A DNA stretch of 38,472 nt from Lactobacillus ultunensis DSM 16047 (lineage in GTDB: Bacteria > Bacillota > Bacilli > Lactobacillales > Lactobacillaceae), in contig NZ_AZFO01000022.1 of NCBI RefSeq assembly GCF_001436305.1, positions 1 to 38,472 on the forward strand. Reading direction: 5' to 3'. How positions within the stretch are numbered: position 1 is the first letter of the stretch; every line of letters starts with the position of its first letter. Positions 1 to 8,898 of the stretch are shown here, piece by piece. The notes under the pieces are model-generated. The model ran no database searches, was not told the origin of the DNA, and saw only the letters and a program-made list of their open reading frames with translations. A program made the position numbers and the translations under genes.

Positions 1-34
1 GATTTAACTAGCACCACGCGTATAAGGAGAATAA

Positions 35-1513
<1,479 letters not shown>

Positions 1514-1534
1514 AAATAAGAAAAACTATATGGT

Positions 1535-1577
1535 AAAAGAGAGTAATGATAGCAAGTATTTCGTTACTCTCTTTTTG
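1535..1577 (+). terminator. Rho-independent terminator of the GH1 gene
   Basis: AAAGAGAGTAA (1536-1546) pairs with TTACTCTCTTT (1564-1574), giving an 11-bp stem with a T-rich tail. It lies 22 bases after the stop codon of the glucosidase gene. Confidence 0.85.
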
Positions 1578-1657
1578 TTGTTCACTTGATATTGGTATGT
1601 GCAGCCCAAGTAATCCTTTTCTGAAAATGTCAATATACCATATGAAATTAAAAAGCG

Positions 1658-1663
1658 TATAAT
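1658..1663 (+). promoter_or_regulatory. Candidate -10 box for the hydrolase gene
   Basis: A perfect TATAAT lies 34 bases before the TTG start and after the upstream terminator, so the next gene probably starts its own transcript here. No good -35 box is visible at 16-18 bases; the nearest candidates are poor. Confidence 0.4.
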
Positions 1664-1697
1664 TAATTTAACTATTTATTATATAGGAGTTGGCATT

Positions 1698-2654
1698 TTG
1701 AATAGGAATAAAAGAAAACATAACAAATTCAAAATCATCTTTGGAATTATAGTAGCAATTTTATTGCTAGTAATTGGAGCAGGTGAGGCATATTTCTTTC
1801 ACGTTGCTTTTGTCCCAGGCAAAAAGAGCGTGTTAAATAAATATTCTCATTATGTCAAAAAAGATCCCTTAGCAAGTAAAAAGAAATGGTATGCTCAGGC
1901 GAAGAAGCAACGCTGGTACTTAAAATCAGCAACTTGTGACTATCGCTTGGACGCAAACTACATTCCAGCTAAAAAATCGAAGAAGACGGTAATAGTGCTT
2001 CATGGTTTTGGTAATAATAAAAATACGATGGGATCGTACGCTGCAATGTTTCATGAGTTGGGTTACAATGTCTTGCTCCCTGATGCACGTGCTCATGGTC
2101 AAAGTCAAGGAAAGTACATTGGCTATGGTTGGCCAGAAAAGTACGATGTACGTAAATGGGTAAGAGAAGATCTACGTAAAGAAGGTAAGAATCAAAAAAT
2201 TGTAATTTTTGGTGTAAGTATGGGTGGTGCCACTACTATGATGGTAAGTGGCATGAAAATGCCTCATCAGGTTAAAGCTTACATTGAAGATTGTGGCTAT
2301 ACTGATGTTAAATCTGAATTCTTGCATGAAGCTCAAGATTTGTATCATTTACCAGGGCCAATAGCTACCGGGGCTGTTGATTTATTAAGTGGCATTAGTA
2401 AAGCTAACTTAGGATTTTATTTAAAAGATGCCTCTGCGGTAAATCAATTGAAGAAGAATAAAAAGCCAATGTTGTTTATTCATGGTGGTAATGATCCATT
2501 TGTGCCAACGAAAATGGTATATGCAAACTATCGAGCAGATAATGGAACTAAAGAATTATGGGTTGCTAAAAAGGCAACACATGCTAGATCTTTTGAAACT
2601 TATCCTCATGAATATGAAGAACATATAGCTAACTTTTTGAAAAAATACGCGTAA
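1698..2654 (+). CDS. Membrane-anchored alpha/beta hydrolase
   Basis: 318 residues. A basic N-terminus (MNRNKRKHNKFK) is followed by one hydrophobic segment at about residues 13-33, so the enzyme is probably tethered with its catalytic domain outside the membrane. The alpha/beta-hydrolase fold is shown by an HGFG oxyanion-type motif, the nucleophile elbow GVSMGG (Ser174), an acid in GGNDPFVP and a C-terminal His in ATHARSF. It resembles the large family of lactobacillus extracellular hydrolases that contain DUF1749/BAAT-like or esterase-like members. Substrate unknown. The start is TTG at 1698, seven bases after AGGAGT; no in-frame ATG near it has a ribosome site. It is monocistronic, with its own -10 box and a terminator shared with the convergent permease. 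Confidence 0.8.
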   Translation: MNRNKRKHNKFKIIFGIIVAILLLVIGAGEAYFFHVAFVPGKKSVLNKYSHYVKKDPLASKKKWYAQAKKQRWYLKSATCDYRLDANYIPAKKSKKTVIVLHGFGNNKNTMGSYAAMFHELGYNVLLPDARAHGQSQGKYIGYGWPEKYDVRKWVREDLRKEGKNQKIVIFGVSMGGATTMMVSGMKMPHQVKAYIEDCGYTDVKSEFLHEAQDLYHLPGPIATGAVDLLSGISKANLGFYLKDASAVNQLKKNKKPMLFIHGGNDPFVPTKMVYANYRADNGTKELWVAKKATHARSFETYPHEYEEHIANFLKKYA

Positions 2655-2690
2655 AAAAATGCTAGATCAAATTTGATCTAGCACTTTTTA
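2655..2690. terminator. Bidirectional terminator between convergent genes
   Basis: A perfect 24-base palindrome TGCTAGATCAAATTTGATCTAGCA (2660-2683) is flanked by seven A on the left and a T run on the right. It can therefore stop the hydrolase transcript (plus) and the permease transcript (minus). Confidence 0.9.
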
Positions 2691-2705
2691 TATTTAATTT
2701 TGTTT

Positions 2706-4331
2706 CTACTTAGTAGCATCTTTTGGCTTTCTGCGACCCACTAACCAAGTAAGAAGTAATGCAATAATTGCTTCAATAATGATCAAAGCGATTCGCATTG
2801 AAATCTTAGTGCTGCCGAGCCAAACATCTAGGATGATTGAACCGATAATCAGAATACCCATCCAAATCCATTGTTGTTTGTCAAAGGCAGTGCCGTATTC
2901 TTCTTCACGTCGTCTAATACCTGGTAAGATTGCGCCTAAACCAATTAAAACGATTACGGCAACAATATTAATGACTAATTCGTACCACCATAAACCACTG
3001 CCTTGTTTAACATCTTGTGGAGCAAAGCCTAGGATCGTTGCTACAGCAGTAACAATTAAGAGGGCTAACCCAACTAGCCAAGCAAGCTTATCATTCTTAA
3101 TGTAAGTGTATTTTGATGGGTATTTAGCGGAATTCTTTCTAACTCGCATGAATGAGTAGAAGATCCAGCAAGTTACACCTGGCGAAACAATTGAATTTAA
3201 GTTAAGCAACCAGTTGAAAATGTCGTTCATGTCAGGTAAGAAGATACCCAAAATCATAATGAATGATGAAAGAGCGACAGTTAGGATATAACCATTAATT
3301 GGCAAACCATTTTTATCTTTTTTGCGTAAAAACTTAGGCATGTACTTGTCGCCAGTATCAGAAATTAGCATTCTAGTCATGGCATCAAGCAAAACAGCAA
3401 CTAAAGCACAGTTAAAGAGCAATGAAGTCCAAGCCCAAACATAAAGTAAAAGCTTGCCCATGCCGAATTGGTGACCAACCATGTCGAATACATAGTATGC
3501 ACCGTTCATCTTTAAGTCGTTTGGAATGTGATATGCATTGAAATAGATTCCTAATGCAAATGAACCTAAGATGGTCAAGAAAGCGGTCATAATAGCCAAA
3601 GCAATCATTGCCTTAGGGAAGTCTGATTTAGGTTTCTTCATCTTAGTGACGTATGGGGCAACCAGTTCACAACCATTCATGGCATAGATCAGCATCCCCA
3701 CCGTTGACCAATAATGCAAATTAAAGTTTGGAATAATCGTGTGCCAAGTAAATGGTTGAGTTGCCATATGACCGCCTGATTTTGCTAAGCCTACAAAGGC
3801 TAAGAAGACAAACAGCACAGTCATGATCACCATTAATCCCCCACCGATACTGGAAAGAAATTCCATTGAATTTGCAAAGTGGTGTTCTACAATGATGAAA
3901 ACGATGAAGACTACGAAGGTAAGAGCCGCAAACATAGTAGTTGGAATCTTATCTTGGAAGTCCTTTGAACCGGTTAAAGCCCAGCCGAGGTCGACAATGA
4001 TTTCATTAGCTGAGTCAACAGCATAAGGAATTGAAGCAGCCCAGTAAGTCCAAGCAGTAAAGTAACCTAAGAATTCACCATCTGTACCGCGAACCCATGA
4101 TGAAAGTCCACCGCCTTCACTACTAAAGGTTGAACCAAGCTGTCCCACCATTAAAGAATAAGGTGTTACGTAAAGTAAGCACATAATAATCCAAGAGGTG
4201 ATAACAGGCATCCCTTGGTTTTGAAAGTTGTACATGATATCGTCCAAGCCGATAACAGTACAGAGGGCCATCAAGGTCAAAACTGGCCAAGTGATGGCTT
4301 TCATTTTCTTTGTTGAAGTTAAATCGTCCAA
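2706..4331 (-). CDS. APC-superfamily amino acid permease
   Basis: 541 residues with about 12 strongly hydrophobic segments, typical of an amino acid/polyamine/organocation transporter of the glutamate-GABA-antiporter-like group. The first segment starts at about residue 14 (ITWPVLTLMALCTVIG). A glycine-rich stretch SSEGGGLSSWVRG matches the conserved substrate-loop region of the family. The C-terminal loop is basic (GRRKPKDATK). The start is TTG at 4331, with AGAAGGATG about ten bases upstream on the minus strand; a Met lies at residue 10 but has no ribosome site. The gene is transcribed alone, divergent from the S14 unit, and ends at the shared palindromic terminator. The transported amino acid cannot be told from sequence. 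Confidence 0.88.
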   Translation of the reverse strand: MDDLTSTKKMKAITWPVLTLMALCTVIGLDDIMYNFQNQGMPVITSWIIMCLLYVTPYSLMVGQLGSTFSSEGGGLSSWVRGTDGEFLGYFTAWTYWAASIPYAVDSANEIIVDLGWALTGSKDFQDKIPTTMFAALTFVVFIVFIIVEHHFANSMEFLSSIGGGLMVIMTVLFVFLAFVGLAKSGGHMATQPFTWHTIIPNFNLHYWSTVGMLIYAMNGCELVAPYVTKMKKPKSDFPKAMIALAIMTAFLTILGSFALGIYFNAYHIPNDLKMNGAYYVFDMVGHQFGMGKLLLYVWAWTSLLFNCALVAVLLDAMTRMLISDTGDKYMPKFLRKKDKNGLPINGYILTVALSSFIMILGIFLPDMNDIFNWLLNLNSIVSPGVTCWIFYSFMRVRKNSAKYPSKYTYIKNDKLAWLVGLALLIVTAVATILGFAPQDVKQGSGLWWYELVINIVAVIVLIGLGAILPGIRRREEEYGTAFDKQQWIWMGILIIGSIILDVWLGSTKISMRIALIIIEAIIALLLTWLVGRRKPKDATK

Positions 4332-4507
4332 GTAATTCTCATCCTTCTCTAGTAATTAAATTTTCTTTTCTCCCACTGATGAGAATACTGGCGATTTATT
4401 TTTGCATTTTTCGCGCATTCTTTCCCCCTCGTATTAATACCATTATTGATTTTACCTGTTGAATTGTATTGTGACTAGGGGAAATATACTTTTAAATGTT
4501 TAGCTTA

Positions 4508-4536
4508 TTTACTTATTTAATGTAAGTTGATACAAT
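4508..4536 (+). promoter_or_regulatory. Promoter of the small peptide-S14 unit
   Basis: TTTACT (4508-4513), a 17-base spacer, then TACAAT (4531-4536), with a TG extension one base before the -10. This is a good sigma-A promoter 36 bases before the first start codon. Confidence 0.65.
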
Positions 4537-4572
4537 ATAACTAACGAAAAGTAAGGAGAGCGAGGAGTGAAA

Positions 4573-4674
4573 ATGAATACACAAATTATTGCAATTGGAA
4601 TAATTATTTTAGGATTATTAGGCTTAACCAAGGAAAGAAAGCCAGAAGTTGAAAGAATTAAGAGGCATAGATAA
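4573..4674 (+). CDS. Small single-span membrane peptide (33 aa), unknown function
   Basis: A short ORF of 33 codons ([17 protein letters not shown] at the start). Residues 4-18 form one membrane span and the rest is highly charged with many Lys, Arg and Glu, ending RIKRHR. The ATG has GAGGAG five bases upstream; an in-frame GTG at 4567 has its own AAGGAG at 4553, so translation could begin two codons earlier. It lies between a clear promoter and the S14 gene, which starts five bases after its stop and has only a weak, distant ribosome site. Translational coupling is therefore likely. The small size and tail resemble leader-type or type-I-toxin-like peptides only superficially. Function not recognised. 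Confidence 0.55.
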   Translation: MNTQIIAIGIIILGLLGLTKERKPEVERIKRHR

Positions 4675-4679
4675 AAATT

Positions 4680-4865
4680 ATGGCAAAAACATCACAAATT
4701 ATTCGTAACAAAAAGATAGCTAAATTTTCAACTAGAGAATATACTCGCTGTGAGCGTTGTGGTCGACCACATTCGGTTTATCGTAAATTTGGTTTGTGTA
4801 GGGAATGCATGCGAGAGTTAGCACACAAGGGTCAGCTTCCAGGCGTTAAAAAAGCTAGCTGGTAA
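4680..4865 (+). CDS. rpsN: 30S ribosomal protein S14, zinc-binding (type Z)
   Basis: 61 residues, the exact length of the short zinc-type S14. Two CxxC pairs at C24/C27 and C40/C43 ([19 protein letters not shown]) form the zinc ribbon, and the C-terminus GVKKASW is the family signature. It binds 16S rRNA in the head of the small subunit. It is not in a ribosomal protein cluster here: neighbours are a 33-codon membrane peptide and a VanZ-like gene. Many Firmicutes keep one S14 gene in the spc operon and a second isolated copy, so this may be the second. The isolated copy is often the zinc-free form, but here all four cysteines are kept. Confidence 0.93.
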   Translation: MAKTSQIIRNKKIAKFSTREYTRCERCGRPHSVYRKFGLCRECMRELAHKGQLPGVKKASW

Positions 4866-4871
4866 AAGTGC

Positions 4872-4896
4872 GTCCGAGTTTTCTCGGGCTTTTTTT
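4872..4896 (+). terminator. Rho-independent terminator after S14
   Basis: GTCCGAG and CTCGGGC (4872-4888) form a 7-bp stem with a TTTT loop, allowing one T-G pair, followed by a run of seven T. It begins six bases after the stop codon. Confidence 0.88.
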
Positions 4897-4986
4897 AATA
4901 GAATTTTTGTAAATTCTTATCAACTAACAGCAATTTTTTTGTTAAAGTAGGAAAAAGAATGATGGATTAGATAAGGAAAATTGTTA

Positions 4987-5502
4987 ATGAATAAATTTCA
5001 CTTCACTAAACGAGAAAAAATCTTTTTGCTGTTAGCTTTATTTGTATTGCTGATGTTATTTGTTTCAAGTTCTATGACATATCAGCAACAAGAATTACAT
5101 AATAATTTTATGGATAGACGCTTCGGCTGGCTTGAAAATATGGTTGCAGGTTGGAACTTTAGTTATGGTGGTCGAATTCATAATGTTCAAATTGATGGCC
5201 GTGCTGGTTTAGCACAATTTGTTTTACGTAAGATGGCTCATTTTGGATCATACTTTTTATTAGGTGCGTTTGGTTATCTAGGGTTGCGTCGCATCTTTAA
5301 AATTAAATGGGTAGCACCTGTTGTAACTTGGTTTATTGCAATTGCCTTTGCTGCTTTTGATGAATATCATCAATATTTGACTGGTGATCGAACCCCAAGC
5401 GTACATGATGTCATGCTAGATGGATCAGGAGCTTTAACAGCTATTATTTTAATCATGATAGTTTTATTTATCAGGAAAAGATATTTTGTCAAGAAAAAGT
5501 AG
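4987..5502 (+). CDS. VanZ-like family membrane protein
   Basis: 171 residues. Hydrophobic segments lie at about 12-28 (IFLLLALFVLLMLFVSS), 80-98, 110-126 and 148-165. VanZ-like marks are the Lys-x-x-His pair in LRKMAHFGSYFLLG and the acidic/Arg motif DEYHQYLTGDRTPSVHDVMLDGSG in the last third. In family members this region holds conserved Gln/Arg/Asp residues beside the membrane. VanZ of enterococci raises teicoplanin resistance; most relatives have no known role. I chose ATG 4987 because AAGGA lies nine bases upstream, while the in-frame TTG at 4981 is too close to it. Single gene between the S14 terminator and the yebC promoter. Confidence 0.8.
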   Translation: MNKFHFTKREKIFLLLALFVLLMLFVSSSMTYQQQELHNNFMDRRFGWLENMVAGWNFSYGGRIHNVQIDGRAGLAQFVLRKMAHFGSYFLLGAFGYLGLRRIFKIKWVAPVVTWFIAIAFAAFDEYHQYLTGDRTPSVHDVMLDGSGALTAIILIMIVLFIRKRYFVKKK

Positions 5503-5521
5503 GTTTAACTACTAGCTACCA

Positions 5522-5550
5522 TTGAATTTTGAAGTAGCGTGAGTTAAGAT
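5522..5550 (+). promoter_or_regulatory. Candidate promoter of yebC
   Basis: TTGAAT (5522-5527), a 17-base spacer and TAAGAT (5545-5550), about 40 bases before the yebC start. AT-rich alternatives overlap, so the exact boxes are uncertain. Confidence 0.42.
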
Positions 5551-5592
5551 AATAACGTTAAATATTATTAGAGAATAGAAAGAAGGATCCTT

Positions 5593-6321
5593 ATGTCAGG
5601 ACATTCAAAATGGCACAATATTCAAGGCCGCAAGAATGCGCAAGACGCAAAGAGAGGTAAAATTTTCCAAAAGTTATCTCGTGAAATTTATATGGCTGCA
5701 AAGAGTGGTGGTCCTGATCCTGATGGGAATCCTACATTACGTATGGTAATTGATAAGGCACGTTCAAACAACATGCCTAAGGACAACATCAAGCGTGCCA
5801 TCAAGAAAGCCGAAGGTGGCTCAGAAGAACACTACGACGAAATCACTTATGAAGGTTACGCTCCAGGTGGTGTTGCTATTTTCGTAGAAGCTTTGACTGA
5901 TAACAAGAACCGTACTGCTTCTGACGTTCGTGTTGCATTCACTCGTAACGGTGGTTCACTTGGTGCTACTGGTTCAGTTGCATACATGTTTGATCGTAAA
6001 GGCTACATTGTAATCGATCGTTCAACTACTGATGCTGATGAAGATCAAGTTTTGCTTGATGTAATGAACGCTGGTGGTGACGATCTTCAAACTAGCGATG
6101 ATGCATATGAAATCTACACTGATCCTAAGCAATTCGCAGAAGTTCGTGACGCTCTTATTAAGGATGGTTACAAGCTTGCTGATGCTGAATTAACTATGAT
6201 TCCACAAAACACCACTCCAGTTCCAGCAGACAAGAAGGAACAATTTGAACACTTAGTTGACGCTTTGGAAGACAACGATGATGTTCAAAATGTTTACACT
6301 GCAGCAGCTGACGAAGATTAA
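5593..6321 (+). CDS. yebC: YebC/PmpR-family protein (translation factor or transcriptional regulator)
   Basis: 242 residues, normal for the family. The N-terminus [14 protein letters not shown] is the near-universal YebC signature. Next come [18 protein letters not shown], the segment [20 protein letters not shown], and the acidic middle domain with [18 protein letters not shown]. Members were long annotated as DNA-binding regulators; some YebC proteins are now known to help ribosomes through proline-rich stretches. Which role applies here cannot be read. The ATG has AAGAAGGAT upstream. It has its own terminator. The coding sequence uses more C-ending codons (aac, ttc, cgt) than nearby genes, consistent with high expression. 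Confidence 0.95.
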   Translation: MSGHSKWHNIQGRKNAQDAKRGKIFQKLSREIYMAAKSGGPDPDGNPTLRMVIDKARSNNMPKDNIKRAIKKAEGGSEEHYDEITYEGYAPGGVAIFVEALTDNKNRTASDVRVAFTRNGGSLGATGSVAYMFDRKGYIVIDRSTTDADEDQVLLDVMNAGGDDLQTSDDAYEIYTDPKQFAEVRDALIKDGYKLADAELTMIPQNTTPVPADKKEQFEHLVDALEDNDDVQNVYTAAADED

Positions 6322-6330
6322 TTGAAATGA

Positions 6331-6364
6331 AAACAACTTAGTCAAACGGCTAAGTTGTTTTTTT
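6331..6364 (+). terminator. Rho-independent terminator of yebC
   Basis: AAACAACTTAG (6331-6341) pairs perfectly with CTAAGTTGTTT (6350-6360) around an 8-base loop, followed by T residues. It lies ten bases after the stop. Confidence 0.9.
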
Positions 6365-6375
6365 ATTGAAATTTT

Positions 6376-6417
6376 GCCGGAGAAAACATGGGATTTTAAT
6401 CCCGTGATGAATCCGGC
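6376..6417 (+). repeat. Left-end hairpin of the IS605-type element
   Basis: GCCGG (6376-6380) pairs with CCGGC (6413-6417). Inside it CATGGGATT (6387-6395) pairs with AATCCCGTG (6398-6406), with one wobble. Subterminal imperfect hairpins of this kind are what IS200/IS605 transposases recognise. It could also act as a second terminator for yebC because T-rich sequence follows. Confidence 0.55.
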
Positions 6418-6503
6418 TCTTTTTTCTAATATTTTTTGCTTGTTCCCCTTCCTTTCTTGAACAGTTGTTTGATATAATTTTTGGAAGAAAGGAGGGAACA
6501 AAT

Positions 6504-7681
6504 GTGCTTAAAGGCATCAAGCTTAGATTATATCCTAATCAAACTCAACAAGGCCAGCTCTGGCAAATGTTTGGCAACGACCGTTTTGTCTGGAATCAAA
6601 TGCTGGCGATGATGAATGAGCGCTATAAAAACAATCAAGATTTGCCTTTCTTGTCTAAATTCAAGCTAAACTATTTGCTTAAGCCCTTGAAGAGAGAATA
6701 TCCATTTTTGAAAAACAGCGACTCTTCCAGCTTGCAGGTAGTCAATGAATTCTTAGTTCAGTCATGGAAGAACTTCTTTAAAGACAAAACGGGACAAGTC
6801 AGCAAGCCACGCTTTCATTCGCGCAAGTATCTGAGACTATCTTATACTGGAAAATCCATCATTAAGATAGCCGGCAAAAGATACCTGTACTTGCCTAAGC
6901 TAGACTACATTAAAACCAGCAAGACAGGCGCTTTAAAGGATGTCAGAATCAAACGCTACACTGTCATGCTAGAACCAACCGGTAAGTATTATCTGTCTTT
7001 GCAAGTTGAAACAGCTGTACAAATTAAGCTTAAGAAAGCTGGCAAACAGGTCGTCATTGATGTGGGCGTTTCTGACTTAGCTATCTTGTCCAATGGACTG
7101 AAATATCCCGCTTTTGATGCTTCTTATTTTGAAAAGCAAGCTAAAAGCTGGCAAAGCAAATATTCTCGTCGAAGACATCAGGCCTATGTCCTTTGCCAAC
7201 AAGACAAGCAGCGAAAAGTGCTGATGACTCCGCGAAGCTTGGAAAGCTTCTCCAACTGGCAAAGAGCCAGAAAGCTAAAAGCAAGATATCAGTCTAAAAT
7301 TGCCAATAAGCGCAGGAACTATCTCCATCAGCTGACAACGCATTTGGTCAGGCAATATGATGTGATTGCCATTGAAGATTTGAGAGTCAAGAACCTTCAA
7401 AAGAATCACTGCTTGGCTAAAAGCATTGCCAATGCCTCTTGGAGCATGTTCAAACAGATGCTGGAATACAAGTGTGAATGGTACGGCAAGCAATTAATCA
7501 TTGTCGATCCTAGAAACACTTCCAGAATCTGTTCTCATTGCGGTCATCTAAGCCATTGAACATTCGTGAGTGGACCTGTCAGAAATGTCAGGCTCATCAC
7601 GATCGGGATATTAATGCGGCAGTTAATATCTTGAAAAAAGCAAAGCCAGCTGGTCAGGAACTGGCCGTGGTAAATAGCTGA
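6504..7681 (+). pseudogene. tnpB: TnpB RNA-guided nuclease, frameshifted
   Basis: Starts at GTG 6504, eight bases after GAAAGGAGG, with MLKGIKLRLYPNQTQQ, the usual TnpB N-terminus. RuvC-like residues are visible: Asp186 in VIDVGVSDLA and Glu291 in AIEDLRVKNLQ. The zinc ribbon begins with CSHC at about 7532, but the frame then closes at TGA 7557-7559. Reading the -1 frame from about 7543 restores the rest: the second CxxC (CQKC), the [11 protein letters not shown] motif carrying the third RuvC acid (7601-7609), and a stop at 7679-7681. A single-base loss between the two halves of the zinc ribbon explains this. As written the product lacks the third catalytic acid and should not cut DNA. A sequencing error would be the alternative. 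Confidence 0.85.
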
Positions 7682-7756
7682 GTTCCGTGAGTTGGGTATA
7701 AGGATAGCGATATTCTTTGTAAGATCCCACAAACACTACTCAGTGTTCCCAGAAGC

Positions 7757-7774
7757 CCGGCACTTTAGTGCCGG
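7757..7774 (+). repeat. Right-end hairpin of the IS605-type element
   Basis: CCGGCAC (7757-7763), loop TTTA and GTGCCGG (7768-7774) form a perfect 7-bp hairpin, followed by TGTAGTTCAC. In tnpB elements this end is also the 3' scaffold of the guide (omega) RNA, so bases just beyond about 7784 would be the guide. Confidence 0.7.
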
Positions 7775-7878
7775 TGTAGTTCACGCTTAATTTTAATAAA
7801 AAATCAATTTACAGGTGACTGAAAGATTTATTTTCTGGTCATTTGTAAATTTTTTTATTTTCTCAGAAAAAAATTGCC

Positions 7879-7893
7879 TTTTTTTGCGTAATA
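7879..7893 (+). promoter_or_regulatory. Possible ComX/SigH-type promoter element of comG
   Basis: A T run followed by GCGTAATA lies about 30 bases before the comGA start. It resembles the CIN-box (T-rich, then TACGAATA) used by alternative competence sigma factors in streptococci and by SigH in lactobacilli, but with one extra base. No good sigma-A promoter is visible in the same stretch. Confidence 0.33.
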
Positions 7894-7923
7894 AATAATG
7901 TGGGGCAAAAAAGGAGGTATTTT

Positions 7924-8898
7924 ATGAAAGTCAAAGAGGTTATCAATCGTATGCTCGTTTCGGCAATTTCGAACAAAGTCAGCGATATTTTCTTTTTTCC
8001 GAAAAGAAATGAGATTGTAGTGGAATTCAGAACGAGGCATGGCGTGGAGAGACAAGTAGCTTTTTCAATGAATGAAGGTCAAGAAATCATTAATTTCTTT
8101 AAATATAGTGCTCAGATGGATATTGCGGAACACCGTCGTCCGCAGGTCGGTGCGATGATGTATGACTCTGAAGGAACAGAGTATTACTTAAGATTATCTA
8201 GCTTAGGCGATTTTTCTGATCAAGAGTCGTTGGTGATCAGAATCATTTATGGAATTGAACACAGTCGCTATTTTATACCTGAGCAATTGGAAAAGTTACA
8301 GGAATTAGCCATGCTTAGAGGATTGATCGTAACTAGTGGTCCAACCGGATCAGGGAAGACCACTACAATGTATGAGATTGCTAAGAAAATGAGTAAGGGC
8401 AAGGTTGTGATGACGATTGAGGATCCAGTCGAGGTTCATGAAACTTCTTTTTTGCAAGCACAGGTCAACAATGAAGCTGGGATTGATTATCAAAGTTTGT
8501 TAAAAGCAGCACTGCGACATCGTCCAGATATTTTGATCATTGGGGAAATTCGGGATGCAGGGACAGCGCGGCTGGCAATTGATGCAGCTTTAAGTGGGCA
8601 CTTGGTATTTGCAACGGTCCATGCCAAAAGTACTCTGCAAACAATTTCACGATTAGAAGGGTTAGGTATTCGTCGAGATGAATTAGCTAACTGTTTGACT
8701 GCCGTGTCATATCAGCGATTAATGGTTAGTCATGACGAGGTTAAATGTCTAATGGATATTGCGAGTGGAACGCTTTTAAAAGAAAAAATGAAACGAGAAA
8801 TTCGTGGTGAATTTGTTGACTGGCAAAATAATATGCAACTTTTATTGAAGGGAGGAGAAATTAGTGATGAAGTATATCAGCAATTCCAACAAGGATAG
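7924..8898 (+). CDS. comGA: ComGA, competence pseudopilus assembly ATPase
   Basis: 324 residues, similar to ComGA and shorter than PilB/GspE because the N-terminal domain is reduced. Secretion-ATPase motifs: Walker A GPTGSGKT (Lys145), Asp box MTIEDPVE, Walker B ILIIGEIRD and His box ATVHAKST. The cytoplasmic hexamer powers extension of the transformation pseudopilus from the ComGB platform. I placed the start at ATG 7924 behind AAGGAGG (7910-7916); an in-frame ATG at 7900 lies before that ribosome site. First gene of a seven-gene operon, overlapping comGB by 32-35 bases. It begins about 140 bases after the IS605-type element. Confidence 0.95.
   Translation: MKVKEVINRMLVSAISNKVSDIFFFPKRNEIVVEFRTRHGVERQVAFSMNEGQEIINFFKYSAQMDIAEHRRPQVGAMMYDSEGTEYYLRLSSLGDFSDQESLVIRIIYGIEHSRYFIPEQLEKLQELAMLRGLIVTSGPTGSGKTTTMYEIAKKMSKGKVVMTIEDPVEVHETSFLQAQVNNEAGIDYQSLLKAALRHRPDILIIGEIRDAGTARLAIDAALSGHLVFATVHAKSTLQTISRLEGLGIRRDELANCLTAVSYQRLMVSHDEVKCLMDIASGTLLKEKMKREIRGEFVDWQNNMQLLLKGGEISDEVYQQFQQG

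Larger units (their letters stand above)
6376..7785 (+). mobile_element. IS200/IS605-type tnpB-only element (degenerate)
   Basis: A left-end hairpin (6376-6417), a frameshifted tnpB and a right-end hairpin followed by GTGTAGTTCAC (7757-7785) make up the standard layout of a tnpB-only IS605-family element. There is no tnpA (Y1 transposase), so it would have depended on a helper in trans. It sits between the yebC terminator and the comG operon. No target duplication is expected for this family and none is seen. The exact ends are inferred from the hairpins; the true boundary may differ by several bases. Confidence 0.75.

Noticed and set aside
4332-4500. Hairpin-like sequence TTCTC...GAGAA before the permease as a riboswitch
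   Set aside because: Only a 5-bp stem with no recognisable aptamer core; I see no supported riboswitch in this 170-base stretch.
6504-7681. tnpB as an active Cas12-like effector with a CRISPR link
   Set aside because: The frame is broken before the third catalytic acid and there is no array or cas gene nearby.
7900-7923. Upstream ATG 7900 as the comGA start
   Set aside because: It lies before the AAGGAGG ribosome site that serves ATG 7924.
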